The notes: a model not told the origin generated them from the letters alone. A stretch of 64,000 nucleotides of DNA from Harmothoe impar (GCA_947462335.1 OX381714.1:41327360-41391359); one strand, 5' to 3'. Shown: positions 1 through 13,738, counted from the stretch's first letter. Numbers and translations are program-made.

Positions 1-119
1 ATAAGATTGGTGAATGTATATAGAATAGTCTAAGTAGGTCGACGTGGTAGTCATACATTGAAAATATCACCTTTTAATACTACTTACACATAAAGTTCCT
101 TTTCATAAAATATTTACAC

Positions 120-835
120 ACGAGGTGTCATTTTATATACAACTTTCACTGACACAGTGTATCATTTTACATACTACTTACATACAAAGTTTCATTTTAT
201 ATACTACTTGCGCGCACGTTGTCATTTTATGTACTATTTCTAAAGACAGAACATGCCAAATACTACTTACACAGACACAAAGTGCCATATTATACACTAC
301 TTACACACAAGTTGCCATTTCATATACTACTTATACAGACACAAAGTGTCATCTATATACTACTTATACAGACACAAAGTGTCATTTATATACTACTTAT
401 ATTATAGACACAAAGTGTCATCTATATACCAGTTACACAGACACAGTGTGACTTTTTATGTATTACTTGTATATATATATATACTACTTTCACCGACACA
501 AAGTGACATTACAACATACTACTTACACTGACTGAAAGTGACATTTCATATACTACTTCCACACACACACAGTGTCATTCCATATACTACTGACACACAC
601 AGCGACATTCTATATGCGCCTTACGTACAATGTACTGCAGACACAAAGTGCCATTTTATACACTACTTACACACAATTGTGTAACTTTACATATTACTTA
701 CACTGACACAAAGTGACATTACATAATTATGTCATATTTAGATATAGACGAAAAGTGACATTATAATATAAAAATTATATACTACCTACACAAAGTGACA
801 TTTTAAACACAAGTATAACCATTTACACACAGTGG
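120..835. repeat. Degenerate tandem array, ~32-bp unit
   Basis: The stretch is built from imperfect copies of a unit that reads roughly ACTTACACAGACACAAAGTG followed by ACATTTTATATACT. At least fifteen copies can be followed, with length changes between units. Short open frames through it are by-products of the repeat and show no protein-like composition. Confidence 0.85.
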
Positions 836-2066
836 TTGTGTGGGTGTGTTCGGTACATGTACAATGTACCTTGGTGAAGGAGCAGAGTGTCTATAGAGCT
901 GCCGCCAGCTACCATGACGCACTGAGACACATCGATAGCTTCATTGGCATTTATAGACACAGCAGTGTTGAATCATTCACTGCTACTATGACCAATTAAG
1001 TCTAAGACCAGCATGAAACCTTATATGAGTGGATCATACATTTTCTCCACATCCAGAGATTCAAAGCCGTACCTGCCGTCATGCCGTAGAATAGCAACGG
1101 AAGGAATTATCAGAGAAATCTCAAAGTCTAAACATATGGCACCCGGTATAGCACCTTCCCTGCTCAAGGGATACCTCCCTCAGGGGCTGATACTAAGTAC
1201 ACGTTTACATCCCTATCTTGACTTCACCAAGAGTCTTTCTCCTCTATCTAGCCTATAGCGCTCTAACTGGTGTGTACTTGTTCCCGCAACTGCCTTGTGT
1301 ACATGAACACCAGCAATCTCGTGAGGTTCTGTTCTCGCAATGCAGCTTGTTCCTGTAATATGATGGTATGTAGAAGGCTAGCCCCTGCCTAAAACGCACG
1401 AGAGATTTCGAGCTCAGAACTAATATGGCCACACACATGGAGAAACCGCTATACAGAGGGTCAGCGGGGGCGTGGGGCAGGTGTGTTTGAATGGAAGTAA
1501 TGTAACAGTATGAGCCCCATGAGAACGACCAGATATTACCTACACTATTGACCTGTATGATAGCATTATACAATATGTTATACATTGATGAGTGCTACTG
1601 CGAAGGGAGGGTACTCTGTGAAATAATCCACTCTATCCAGGATGTGGAATGAATCCAGTCTATTTACAAATGGAGAAACCCTGGTGCCATTATCAGCTCT
1701 TGAGTATCAATCCAGACCACCATTAACATTCATCACAGGGAAATACGACAACAGGTCTGAACACAGCTAAACATATTATCTATTCATACTGCACAAAGGT
1801 TTCTGTCTCCAGTCACAGTTACATAGACTGCTATAGCACCTCTGTTGTCCTTGGCCCACAATGGGGTAGTAAGTCATGAGTTGGTCTGGAGTCACAATGG
1901 GCTCTAAACACCTCATTACACAGAGCTTTATGAGGCTTCCACACGCAGTCCGACATTCCTGCAGTGCTGCTGAATAGGGCTGTGTCCAGATAAAGCGTCT
2001 GATGCTATCTATCTAAATAGGAGCGGTGCCGCAGGGCTCACTGTTAGGGGAGCGGCCATTTGGCTC
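836..2066. other. Intergenic DNA, nothing recognised
   Basis: No splice-bounded exon, RNA gene or clear repeat structure was seen. The longest open frames are about 80-110 codons, have no recognisable motif and are best read as chance. Confidence 0.5.
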
Positions 2067-2569
2067 CTAACCCTCTATTGGCCGCATAGTGCGTTAAGGC
2101 CAAATAAAAAAAAGTTTTGTTTCAGGTAACACGGGAAGAAACTCTAGGGTCGGTAGGTCGGATTTTTTTTTTTAACTTTTTTTTTTTTACTTCCCCTCTA
2201 AAACTGACCCCAAAAAGTGTACAAATGGGGAGATTTTTTTTCAAAATTTTGTAAACCAAAAAAGTATAAGAATATAAAAATTTCTTCAAAATTGCATAAA
2301 AAAACGTAGGGTCGGCCCTGTTAGATAGGGTCGGTCGGGTGACCTGAAACAAACCTTTTTTTTTGCCTAATGCAAAAAAATAAACCCTTTGTCGTTATGT
2401 TGCATGAATGCAACACTGACGAGTAACCCACCAGTGCTGCATTCATGCATCATGCCCACTCTAAAGGGTTGATACACTCCCAAAAGGTCGGCATGATGGA
2501 TGAATGCAGCTCTGACACATAGGCTGTATTATGCCGCATCACATACCAATGCGACCCTTAACGGGTTAC
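2067..2569. mobile_element. TTAA-type MITE copy, split by another element
   Basis: Member of a family seen about eight times in the window. The conserved core contains a GATGCATGAATGCAGC-like motif, then its partner on the other arm (CTGCATTCATGCATCATG), then TGATACACTCCCAAA and GGTCGGCATGATG. The outer ends are variants of TAACCCTTTAAGGGC and its complement. This copy is interrupted at 2116-2353 by a second inverted-repeat element. Confidence 0.7.
2116..2353. mobile_element. MITE nested in the TTAA-type MITE
   Basis: The ends are a perfect 12-bp inverted repeat, TTTGTTTCAGGT at 2116-2127 and ACCTGAAACAAA at 2342-2353. The interior has poly-T runs and GTCGG repeats on both arms. It lies inside the conserved sequence of the surrounding MITE, so it inserted later. 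No coding sequence. Confidence 0.7.
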
Positions 2570-3725
2570 CGGTAGTACTGTTTGTAGAATTTGCACACCG
2601 TTCAAATTGGTTGAATGGTTGCATCTACGTGGGTAATTTCATAAAGCATATTTGTGTCTGCGCCATCCACTGTACCCCATATTGGTGAGTTTGATGACAT
2701 TTTAAAGCATAACCAGTATTGCAATATGAAATCCTCCTCGCCATCGCAGTCACATAATTAATCATTCTGCAAAACATACATGGTGTCGACTAAACCACAC
2801 CAATGATGATACCTCCCCCCCTCCCCCACACAGACACCCACTTTAACCAGCCTCCACCTCCGCCTGTAATAAATGACTGGATAGTGGGGCTCGCTGGTAC
2901 CAGCAATATGCCAGTTGTCGTCTGCGAATACATTCCAAAACAATAACGACCAGCAAATGGCCCTCTGACACGTTTAATTTGGTTCAAAAACTGATTTTAA
3001 GCTCTTAACAAATGCATCGTGTTGGATTCTAGATATTTAACACACAAAGATATACCCACTGCTTGACTTGTCCATGATGTCTTGTTTATGATATGGGTAT
3101 CTGAAACACAATAATGTCATAACCCTGCCCTTCAGTATTATACCACAGAGAGACCAATGAATAAATACATAACCTGTCCGCAGCAAGAGTCCGTGCTTCA
3201 CATAGTCTCTGATCCCCCTGAAACCACGCCACTATGGTTTACTTCATGTCGAGTGATGTAGTGATATCGCATAACACTATCTAGAGGTTCGTGGCAATTA
3301 ATATAGTGTGTATATGAAGCTGTATGGCAATGCACGCCTCCAATACAAATCTCACTGAAGAACTTACGTTTCAAACCTGAATTGTGAGCCAGGATTTTTG
3401 GATATAATACAGTGATTGAATAATTATTACTGGTATTAAATAGTGTAGGTATTTCCATTAAACCGAGTACCAGGGCATATTATAGACCTTCACACTAGTT
3501 GCCACACAATATCATTTGGCATTGTCACCAGTATATAAGACTGATTTTATAGGGTGTTGAATAAGTTTTCTGTGGTATAAAACGACCGATATTTTTGGCT
3601 GGAAACCAGAACCACTGGGAAAAGTTGTCAATAATCATTATCAAATTCAAGGAGGTAAGAAGTTGTCCAGGGTAGGAATTACGAGAAGGGTAGAGTGGGA
3701 CTAGCATTTTACACTAGTCGCTTTA
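2570..3725. other. Intergenic DNA, nothing recognised
   Basis: AT-rich unique-looking DNA without exon-like frames, clear repeats or RNA gene signatures. Confidence 0.45.
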
Positions 3726-3756
3726 GTGTGTGTGTGTGGGGGGGGGGGGGGGGGGG
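3726..3756. repeat. (TG)n followed by a 19-G run
   Basis: Alternating TG passes into an uninterrupted run of 19 G (3738-3756). About 100 bp downstream (3858-3902) is a CACCAC-rich trinucleotide stretch. Confidence 0.9.
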
Positions 3757-4047
3757 TGTCTGTACTTTATTGAGTAGTAGAGGAATGTGGCGTATAGACC
3801 AGGCAGCCATCAGCACCCCCTACCGAGCACCACACAAACTAATCATAGCCCCCGCCGCACCACCAGCACCACCACCAGCACCACCACCAGCACCACCGCC
3901 GCGCAGGCGCACTATGTACACAGTGTATTAGTGTTGGGGGTGACGTCACTGGGGGCCCAGTTTGTGTTTGCCCATCACATGAAGGGAAAACATTCCTGCA
4001 ACATCACCAGCTAAAGAGCAAATCTCCCAACATAATATACAAGTGAT

Positions 4048-4205
4048 GGCCCGTTGCTGCAGGGCCACATAAAGCTTAAATACGATATGACCTTTGTCGT
4101 CATGATGTATGAATGCAGCCCTGGTGGGTAAATCGCCAGGAATGCATTTAAGCAGCATGCAAACCGTATGGGGTGATACACTCCCCAAAAAGGTCGGGCT
4201 GTGAA
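4048..4205. mobile_element. TTAA-type MITE relic
   Basis: Contains the family core (GTCGTCATGATGTATGAATG, GGTGATACACTCCCC, AAGGTCGGGC) but lacks a recognisable right end, so it is truncated. Confidence 0.6.
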
Positions 4206-5013
4206 AATTGAAGATCATTGCAAGATTGCTATTCCAAGATATAGTACTTCCTCTAAGTCAACTATTTTATTTGCTATCTGGTCGGTACCATTTGGTCATC
4301 ATACTCTTTTCCAAAATCACAATGATCAGCTGCCAGCTGCCTGATCATCCATAAACTCCTATAGTAATTGCTATAGGATGCTATAGGACCAAGCTCAAAT
4401 GGCTATATCATAACAGATAGAATGGCGACATGGCACTTTTCTATTTGCTAAAATATCAAAATAACATGATTCTGAATTATAGGCAAACAAGCAATAAAAT
4501 ATCAATAATGTTCGAACAAGCAGCATTTTTCTTCAATATGGGACACCATGAATACCCTACAATGGTGTAATATGTATATTTTATTTTAAAGCTGTTAAAC
4601 ATGTACGTATGGTATTATCATTATGACCATATGTAATAAATTTATCAAATTTCCTCCATTGTGATATAACACTTCACACACCGTCATCATGACAATATCT
4701 TATTTACATTACTTCTACTAAATTATACAAGCTCAAGTATTCTAACGACTCTTCACTATTGTGTCCTCTTCAGCGCACCTGACCGTATATATGTTTCATT
4801 AACTTTTAAAACCCATGACTATTTGATAGGTACTGCATTACCATGCATCAAAGGCCTGTACCACCCCGACCTCAACCATTGACAGAAATGGCATTTTAAT
4901 GGTGTTTTCCCAGCATGATTGAGTAACCCACAGTATTGACCACGTGTTTTGTGTGGTGTAGACTGACTGCGTTTTAATGGCTAAATTTGAATTTGTTATT
5001 TTACAAACTAGTT
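4206..5013. other. Intergenic DNA, nothing recognised
   Basis: AT-rich DNA with no supported gene or clear repeat structure. Confidence 0.45.
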
Positions 5014-5250
5014 GTTAACCCTTAAAGGGCCGCATTGTGATTAAATGTTATGTCATTTGCTATCATGATGCATGAATGCAGCCCTGGTGAGGAGCTGCAT
5101 TCAAGCATCATACTGACACTACGATGTTGATGCACTCCCAAAGGGTCGGCTTAATGCACCAATGCAGTGCTGGTGAGCAACTACGGGGTGGGGGTATAAT
5201 GACAACAAATGTTGCCCTTTTATCAACATGCCGTCCTTAAAGGGTTTTAA
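5014..5250. mobile_element. TTAA-type MITE, near-complete copy
   Basis: Begins TTAACCCTTAAAGGGCCGC and ends GCCGTCCTTAAAGGGTTTTAA, which are inverted repeats of each other flanked by TTAA. The interior core is shared with the copies near 2067, 10780, 19314, 22825, 55929 and 56570. The TTAA flanks suggest a piggyBac- or Kolobok-type target preference, which is inference. Confidence 0.75.
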
Positions 5251-6157
<907 letters not shown>

Positions 6158-7214
6158 ACTGCTAACCTTTTAAACCGTACCATTACTCACGTAAATGGCG
6201 ACCAATGAACACGAACAATTGGACAAGGGAAGGGAGAGACCGGGATTGAATCGATTTTGATAGACCAATGGATACTTTGCAATGTGCTATATACATGATA
6301 TCGAACTTGCATAATGGCCCAAATCAAAATAATGCATGAAGCTAGTGATTTGGTACAATTGATATGCCTCAATGTAAGTGTCCAATAGATCATGGGTACA
6401 ATGTATACACAATTCTAATAGATAGGCTACACCAGCAAACCTTTATTACATTTGGAAGTTTATTGGGAATAATTGAGGTCTATTGGAGTTTAAGAATGGT
6501 ATGATTGAAATGAATGACACAAGCATCGCATGATCAGACGTATTTCAGCTTGAGCCCCTAGATAAAAAAGAATGAAGTCAATAAATACAACTGATTTCCA
6601 TTGCAGTTGGTATGTGACCAACATATATTCCACCATTATATTCAACAGGCATGTATGAATATGGTATATACATGTATTATACTAACAACGCATTTCTAAA
6701 CATGCATTCATTTGTGCCTGCACCTAGGCCTATATCATATGGGGAGAGATATCTGCCTGTTTGTCAACAACAACATCAGGACTACTAATATCGACATAAC
6801 TGGAACTATTATATGAGACTAACCTCAGTAGATACGGTGTTCAATGCACTAGCCTGTCAGCAAAAAAAGGAAAAGGGATGTATAAGGTTCGTTGAACCTG
6901 GGTGTAATTGACCATTTAACCACTATTGATTTTTATAACATCAAACACTGATCGCTTGTAGGTGAGTCTGTATGTGAGAGAGCCTATCTAAAAATGGATA
7001 AATGTTGACATATTCAGCTGCCTGGACCTACAGTTAAACAATTATATTTATTTTGGGATTGAGGAGAGCAATAATCTAGACGAACAGACCTATGTCCCTA
7101 GTGCAGTATTTGGCACATGGTCTGGTAGCCACATCAGCCCGCATGGTATAATATTGATGAGGCAATATAGTATAACACATATCTGTGGACTAACCTGGAC
7201 GTACCACATCCTAA

Positions 7215-7378
7215 GGGCACGGTCATTTTTTAACAACATGGGGGGTCGGTGGATTTTCGCACGAGCAGGTCTAAGTTCTTTTGCCCCCCCCCCCCCCCTT
7301 CAAGAGGTCCAAATCTTTTTGGCCCCCCTCGAAATCCACCAACCCCCCCCCCCTCATGTTGTTAAAAAATTACCACTC
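7215..7378. mobile_element. Fold-back (inverted-repeat) element
   Basis: The left arm contains TTTTTTAACAACATGGGGGG then TCGGTGGATTT. The right arm contains AAATCCACCAACCCCCC then CATGTTGTTAAAAAATTACC. The two arms are reverse complements over about 40 bp around a C-rich centre. No coding potential. Confidence 0.65.
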
Positions 7379-7493
7379 CCTAACAATAACCTGGATACAC
7401 CATACAATTACTGGGTCGTAATAGCTGGACCAACTGTATTATATATTTCTTCTTCAGCATAGATATGTTAAAGCTGTACATGTTATTTTATAC

Positions 7494-7545
7494 GAGTAGT
7501 ATACAGAACTGGGGCTTTGCACCAATGTGCTACATACCATAGGAG
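7494..7545. repeat. Left part of the 57-bp tandem array
   Basis: This is one unit of the array found at 8847-9470, separated from it by the 1,294-bp element inserted at 7546. Its last 7 bp, ATAGGAG, are repeated on the other side of that element. Confidence 0.8.
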
Positions 7546-8839
7546 TAGGTACCACGGATAGTTTGAAGAAACCCTTCCCTGAACAAAATTGTTATATTGG
7601 TTAGGAAGCTGATAAAGAATGCTGAAGAATGATGGTAACTATGTTAAGATCCGTTCAGTAGTTTATTTTATATGAATTTTCCAAAAATAAAAGTTTCAGC
7701 CATTTAGCATCTTTTATTTTCAATAGCCAATGGGCCAATTTCAGAGTGATATTACACTTATTTTGATGACAATTCGCAGTTGAAAAAAGATATTTCCCAA
7801 TCAGCTATATATGGACATTGCATTAATATCTTCAGAATATGTTCAGACATATTTGTATTGAAATATTGTACCCTCCAACACGGCAGAAATACCAATCCCT
7901 TACCACTGAAAATGGCCATTCTGCCATTTTTACCCCATACCTAGTTCAAGAAATGCATACTTCAGGACTTTGGTATTACATGTAATGTATCTACATGTTA
8001 CATAGTGCATGAATAATTTTTCTCAGATCATTTCCTATGTGTATCTTTTGAGTCATATTTGTTTAAAAATGGCAAGATCACTAATATGGAGGTTTGTCGC
8101 AAATTCTATACTGCAAATGGTGCCATAGATTGTTAACTAGCAGTCCAAATCTCTTGTAATTTGAAACACATACTACCCACAACATGTCAACATCAATACC
8201 ATAATAATTTTTCATGGAAATTAACTTTATTTTTTTTAACCTTACGAGTATGCTATATAGGATTTGTATAGAAAAATAACTATGATTTAATTTTGCCACT
8301 GCACCATCCATAGGATCGCTTAGCTCTCTTCACATGGTTGTAAAAACTATTTTAAACTTCAGTGTGAGGGGCGGGACGAACATTTTTTTTTCAATAATAA
8401 TGTGTTTTTTAACCTATTATTTTCTATTAAATGCTACAAAAGTAATAATTTTTAGTAATTTTTGTTCGTCCCGGGGACCACAGTGAAGCCTGATGTGTAT
8501 CGTAATCAATGGTGCTGGTATATTTCATGTGCAATGTATGGTGCAATGGGAAATCCAGTTTATATGACAGAGAGTCAAATCAGCTGCAGGAAAACAGGTG
8601 ACAAAACCTGTAATTTGACCCAAAGTGACCCCCAGTGAAGACCCATTTGCACATGCATATCAAGTACAACCTACTTAATACCAATGATATTTCAAACTAG
8701 CAGATCCATATCTTTCTATTGAGGGGTTTGAGATTTCTGTACATTCATTTTCCTGGTCTCTGGAGGCTTGTAAAGATTGACATTTTTTCTCTGAGGATCG
8801 GCGATTTCGCCGCTATGACTCGCTTATGCGCGGTACCTA
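7546..8839. mobile_element. 1.29-kb terminal-inverted-repeat element, copy 1
   Basis: Starts TAGGTACCACGG and ends GCGCGGTACCTA, which are inverted repeats. It is flanked by an exact 7-bp direct repeat ATAGGAG (7539-7545 and 8840-8846) and sits inside a tandem array, so both insertion boundaries are unambiguous. A copy over 90% identical by eye lies at 32570-33862. An inner inverted repeat near 8353-8490 carries GGCGGGACGAAC and GTTCGTCCCGGGG. No transposase frame is present, so it is non-autonomous. Confidence 0.88.
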
Positions 8840-8846
8840 ATAGGAG

Positions 8847-9470
8847 TGCCTAGTAGTATACAGAACTGGGGCTTTGTACCAATGTGCTACATGTCATAGG
8901 AGTGCCTAGTAGTATACAGAACTGGGACTTTGTACCAATGTGCAACATGCCATAGGAGTGCCTAGTAGTATACAGAGCTGGGGCTTTGTACCAATGTGCT
9001 ACATGTCATAGGAGTGCCTAGTAGTATACAGAACTGGGACTTTGTACCAATGTGCTACATGTCATAGGAGTGCCTAGTAGTATACAGAACTGGGACTTTG
9101 TACCAATGTGCTACATGCCTATAGGGTAGGCCATAGGAGTGCCTAGTAGTATACAGAACTGGGGCTTTGTACCAATGTGCTACATACCATAGGAGTGCCT
9201 AGTAGTATACAGAACTGGGGCTTTGTACCAATGTGCTACATGTCATAGGAGTGCCTAGTAGTATACAGAACTGGGGCTTTGTACCAATGTGCTACATGTC
9301 ATAGGAGTGCCTAGTAGTATACAGAACTGGGGCTTTGTACCAATGTGCAACATGCCATAGGAGTGCCTAGTAGTACACAGAACTGGGGCTTTGTACCAAT
9401 GTGCTACATGCCTATAGGGTAGGCCATAGGAGTGCCTAGTAGTATACAGAACTGGGGCTTTGTACATACT
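8847..9470. repeat. 57-bp tandem array
   Basis: About eleven copies of a 57-bp unit containing CTAGTAGTATACAGAACTGG, GGCTTTGTACCAATGTGCTA and CATGTCATAGGAG. Two units carry an extra CTATAGGGTAGG. High similarity between units suggests recent expansion or homogenisation. Confidence 0.92.
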
Positions 9471-9479
9471 AGGACATAA

Positions 9480-9678
9480 TACTGTAAACGTAGATATTTT
9501 TGCGCTGGACATATTTTCGCGATTTTCGCGGAAATGAACGCGAAAATGTGTACACCATGAATATCTATGCACTATAGCTATACAAAAACAATATTCCAAA
9601 ATAATTCGCGAACTTAAATACATGCGAAATTATATTTTTTTGGCAAATTCGCGAAAATGTATACACGCATTTACAGTA
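9480..9678. mobile_element. Palindromic MITE with TACTGTAAA ends
   Basis: Ends TACTGTAAA (9480-9488) and TTTACAGTA (9670-9678). The interior is rich in CGCGAAAAT and ATTTTCGCG on opposing arms, giving a long fold-back structure. Confidence 0.75.
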
Positions 9679-9828
9679 GTATACAGAAATGAGGCGCTAC
9701 AAGGCAGTGTATACTGTACTAGTATTTGCTCTACGAGTATATAGGACTAGGCTATTTTCATCAGCCATATAGACCTGTAGCTTTATAGCAGGGTGAAAGA
9801 GACAAGGTGCCATACAGTCATGTAGTAG

Positions 9829-10588
9829 TACACTGTAAAAAATAGATGTACTTTTTACAGATTAACTCTGTAAAATTGAACACTGATTCACCGTTATTTG
9901 GAATACAATGAAGCACCGTAAATATCAGCCATATCACAGTGGATCCTTGTTAAATGCTAACCTGGTTTGGATTACAATGATTCAACGTAAATTCATCTTC
10001 TAATATCAAATCCCAGAGGGAGCCACATATAGTGGATCTTGCCATAGATAGGTGGCCTGGTTTGTAAGAAGATTTTTCTGGAGAGTGTGAGCCCCTGAAG
10101 TGGAATATACATGTTGAAATAATGGTAATTTTCAATTAATCTATATGTTTGACAATTTAACAATTTAATCTTGATAGGTTTGACAAAATACCATGATCAC
10201 TTGATAATATCCAGAAGAAAGTACCTGTCTGGATCTGTACACCTATTTTGTGGTAATATACTATACTTATATCCTCACCTCTGGAAACTCTGCCTTGTAT
10301 CAATCCTATAGAGTAAAACCTCTTGTATAGGCCAGGGCAAGTCAGATTGTCAGTGGTGCGTATAGGATAAGGACAAAGTCAAAGTATGGCTTATCCATTC
10401 TATTAATGCTGATTTAACGTAAAATTAACGGTGATTCAACGTAAAATGAACAGCGATTCTGTGTAAAATGAACAGTGATTCTGCGTAAAATAAACGGTGA
10501 CCATCACCGTTAAAAAAACGGTGAAAGTTATGTCCCAAAAGTTGCCGGTGATTCAACGTCATTTTGACGACATTTTTTTTACAGTGTA
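9829..10588. mobile_element. MITE-like element with TACACTGTAAAAAA ends
   Basis: The terminal inverted repeats TACACTGTAAAAAA (9829-9842) and TTTTTTTTACAGTGTA (10573-10588) bound a 760-bp segment. The interior carries about 25-bp direct repeats built on GATTCAACGTAAAATGAACA (10411-10500) and a hairpin CACCGTTAAAAAAACGGTG near 10505. No protein is encoded. Confidence 0.7.
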
Positions 10589-10779
10589 TACAGAACTGTG
10601 TCGTTGAACCAGGACACGTTATTATCATTATAACTGGAAGTACCAATAGCGTTCACAATGCAACTTGTATAATTGATTACAACATGGACACGGTCGCCAA
10701 ATTATAACCAATAAAGTGGTTATTTGGCACACATGTACTGCTATCACTAATCAGCTGTCGGTATAGTGTTAAACTAGTG

Positions 10780-11006
10780 TTAACTCTTTAATGCCCACAT
10801 AGTGCTTTAATGAGCTATTTCCTTTGTCGCCATGATGCATGAATGCATCACTGGTGAGTAGCTAACAAGTGCTGCATTCATGCATCATGGCTGCATCGGG
10901 GCTGATACACTAGTGTATCTTTGGGGAGTTATTCACCGGCGCTGCGTTGGTGCATCATAACGACAAAATGTTGCTTTAAAACATCATGCCGTCCTTAAAT
11001 GGTTAA
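10780..11006. mobile_element. TTAA-type MITE, near-complete copy
   Basis: Begins TTAACTCTTTAATGCCC and ends GTCCTTAAATGGTTAA, giving inverted ends with TTAA on both sides over 227 bp. It carries the same core blocks as the other family members. Confidence 0.75.
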
Positions 11007-11406
11007 GGAAGATGGTGTTACATTGTATTCCCATAGACACACCGAGTAATCTGTTATGCATGAACGATGCAGATAGTGCTACTAAACATTTACAAATTCA
11101 CGGAGAGGCAACTCATTGAAGCAAGCATCGATTATACAATAAGCACAGACCTATTGTTTGGCACTCTGTTCTATTGTGTGAAATACAGCTCTATCCTCTC
11201 AATATTCATCATATCATTGTTGTTCAAGTGCTGGCCAGACAACATCATGTTATATTCAGAATGACACTAGTGTCTATAGAAATCTACGAGCGACAACGAC
11301 CTGTCCAAGCATGTACACTGAAGTCGGCTCACAGATCTGTGAGATATCTCAAACATGGCAACCAATAGTCTACATTGGTCTAGGGATTTAAAAAGGGAAA
11401 CTGCCT

Positions 11407-11466
11407 GACGTCCAAGGGGGCGGTGTCACGAGAACATGACGCCCAAGGGGGCGGCGTCACGAGAAC
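11407..11466. repeat. Two-copy ~32-bp GC-rich direct repeat
   Basis: Two adjacent copies of TGACGYCCAAGGGGGCGGYG followed by TCACGAGAAC, distinct from the AT-rich surroundings. Confidence 0.8.
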
Positions 11467-11639
11467 CGGTGGTGTTATAATGGGGTGGAAGCACGCTCTA
11501 TGTTGCATCACGGATGTCAACAGCACCTCCATGTTAAAGGGTAGGAGGCAGTTAGTATATAGATCAGGGTAGTTATTACGTGATGTAGTTCTCCCCTATA
11601 TGTTGGGTAAGGCAGGTATGAATTTGTGTAAGATAGGGT

Positions 11640-12925
11640 ATGGCACTGAACCAAGGCAGGAACAAACTGTCACTGAGCAGGGTGAGCGCTAGTGAAGTTG
11701 TAGCTTTACAGGGTGAGCGCAAGTGAAGTTATAGCTTCATAAGGGAGCGTCAGTGAAGTTGTAGCTTCATAAGGAGATCGGTAGTGAAGTTGTAGCTTTA
11801 CAAGGTGAGGACTAGTAAGTTTTAGCCTTACAAGGTGAGGGCTAGTTAAATTGTAGCTTCACAAGGTGAAAAGTGCTAGCGAAATTGCAGCTCAACAAAT
11901 TGAAAAAGTGCTGGTGAAATTGTAGCTTGGTGGTGGAAGGACCTCAAACCCAGACCCCAAACATGGTGCAATATGAATCTTATCAGAGAGTTTAAAGCGG
12001 AATAATCGCTGAGCGTATCCCCCTCACAATTCTAGGAGACGTGCAGCAGCAGCAGTAATGCTAGTGAAGTTGTAGCTTCACAAGTTGAGCGTTAGTGAAG
12101 TGGTAAGCTTCACAAAGTGAGCGCTAGGGACCTTGTAGCATCACAGGATGAAAAAAAAGTGCTGGTGAAATTGTAGTTTGGTGATGAGAACACGTCATAA
12201 TCAGGCCTGAAACATGCTGCAATATGAATCTCATCAGAGAGTTTAATACAATATGATGTGTGATGTGCATCAGCAGCAGGAATGCTAGGGAAGTGGTAGC
12301 TTCACAAGTCGCGCACTAGTGAACTTGTAGTTTCACAAATTGAGCGTTATTGAAGTGGTAGCTTCACAGGGTGAGTGCTAGTGAAGTTGTAGCTTTACAA
12401 GGTGAGCGCTAGTGAAGTTGTAGCTGCGCAAAGTGAAAGAGTGCTGGTGAAATTGTAGCTTGGTGATGATAGGACTTCATACCCAGTCCCCAAATATGGT
12501 GCAATATGAATCTCATCAGAGAGAGAGTTTAATACAATATGATGTGCAACAAGCAGCAGTAGCAGCAGCATCATGCAGCAGCAGAGAGCTGGGTGCATGT
12601 GGCAGGGTTTCCAAGGTGGATGTTTGTACATACCGAGAAGTAATTATACTTGTAACACTTATCGTGATTGTAGATTTCAAAATCGTATTGTTACACTCTG
12701 GGTAACACTCCAGCAGGCCTGACGCAATTAACTCAGAATGAAGCCATGCTTCTCAAATATCTCGAAACATGGTGCAATATGAATCTCATCATCAGAGAGT
12801 TTAATACAATATGATGGGCGACATGCAGCAGTAGCAGCAGCATGATGCAGCCGCAGAGGGGTGGGTGCATGTGGCAGGGTTTCCAAGGTGGGTGTTTGTA
12901 GAGTGTATATTTGACTAACCCGCCT
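11640..12925. repeat. Higher-order tandem repeat region
   Basis: The short unit, about 32 bp, reads GGTGAGCGCTAGTGAAGTTG followed by TAGCTTCACAA and is repeated many times with drift. It alternates with a longer block (GTGCAATATGAATCTCATCA, GAGAGTTTAATACAATATGA, then GCAGCAGCAG) seen near 11965, 12215, 12500 and 12775. Frames through it are repeat-derived. Confidence 0.8.
12627..12762 (+). repeat. 137-bp duplicated segment, copy 1
   Basis: Matches 13739-13875 at over 90% by eye in the same orientation (ACCGAGAAGTAATTATACTT ... AAGCCATGCTTCTCAAATAT). Segmental duplication or two copies of an uncharacterised repeat. Confidence 0.85.
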
Positions 12926-13340
12926 GGTAGTGTTTGTCCGGTGTGGGGGTGAATGTGAAACCTGCATGCCACACCACGTTGTGTTGACTCTCACACAGCC
13001 CATGCCAATTACAAAACGTGACCATATTCCACGCCATATCAATGAAAGTGCGCCTCATGATGATGATGATCATCATCTCCCAAAGTAAAAACTCAACTTT
13101 AAAGTAAATAGATGGGGGATGGTGTGTGGTATGGTGAGGGCTGGGTAATTAAGAAAAGTGAGATTTAATTCACTGTTACCATGGTGATACTGTATTGCTG
13201 AGAGTTTAATATCACATACACACACCTAGAGTGTAAGATCCGCGTATGCTGTCGGATACACTGGACTAACTATATAATAATACCTCGTGGGAGTATAGGA
13301 AAGAGAGTAGGATAGATGGAGGTACATTTTTGAAGCGTAA

Positions 13341-13714
13341 GGCCTCTCCAAATAATATACTTGTTTCTCATCACTAAGCCATGAGGAATGTGATGAGTAC
13401 GTTTTTTGCTTTTTTTTTTTTTTTGGTTTATTTTGCTGAGGCTTAAATCATAATATTGCAGGCTCTCGGAGAGCCAAATTCCCATTTAAGTAATGAAGAG
13501 ATTAAGTATCTGTTAAAGTTATAAATATGCATGTTTTCTTCATCCCATTACATTTCCTGCACTGTAAGCTTTAATTTGATACCAAATATGCCCATCTTTG
13601 TCTGATTTTGTCATGCTTTTTCATTACACTTTGCCAAAAAAAAAGAAGAAAAAAGAAGGGCGATTTTGGTGATGCGCGCGGTAATGAGAAACAAGGATAT
13701 TATTTGGAGTGGCC
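13341..13714. repeat. Inverted repeat pair (34-bp arms)
   Basis: The left arm GGCCTCTCCAAATAATATAC (from 13341) and the right arm ATATTATTTGGAGTGGCC (to 13714) are reverse complements over about 34 bp, with poly-T and poly-A tracts inside. Possible fold-back element, adjacent to the second copy of the 137-bp duplication. Confidence 0.6.
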
Positions 13715-13738
13715 TAATGTAACATCTATTAAACGTAA

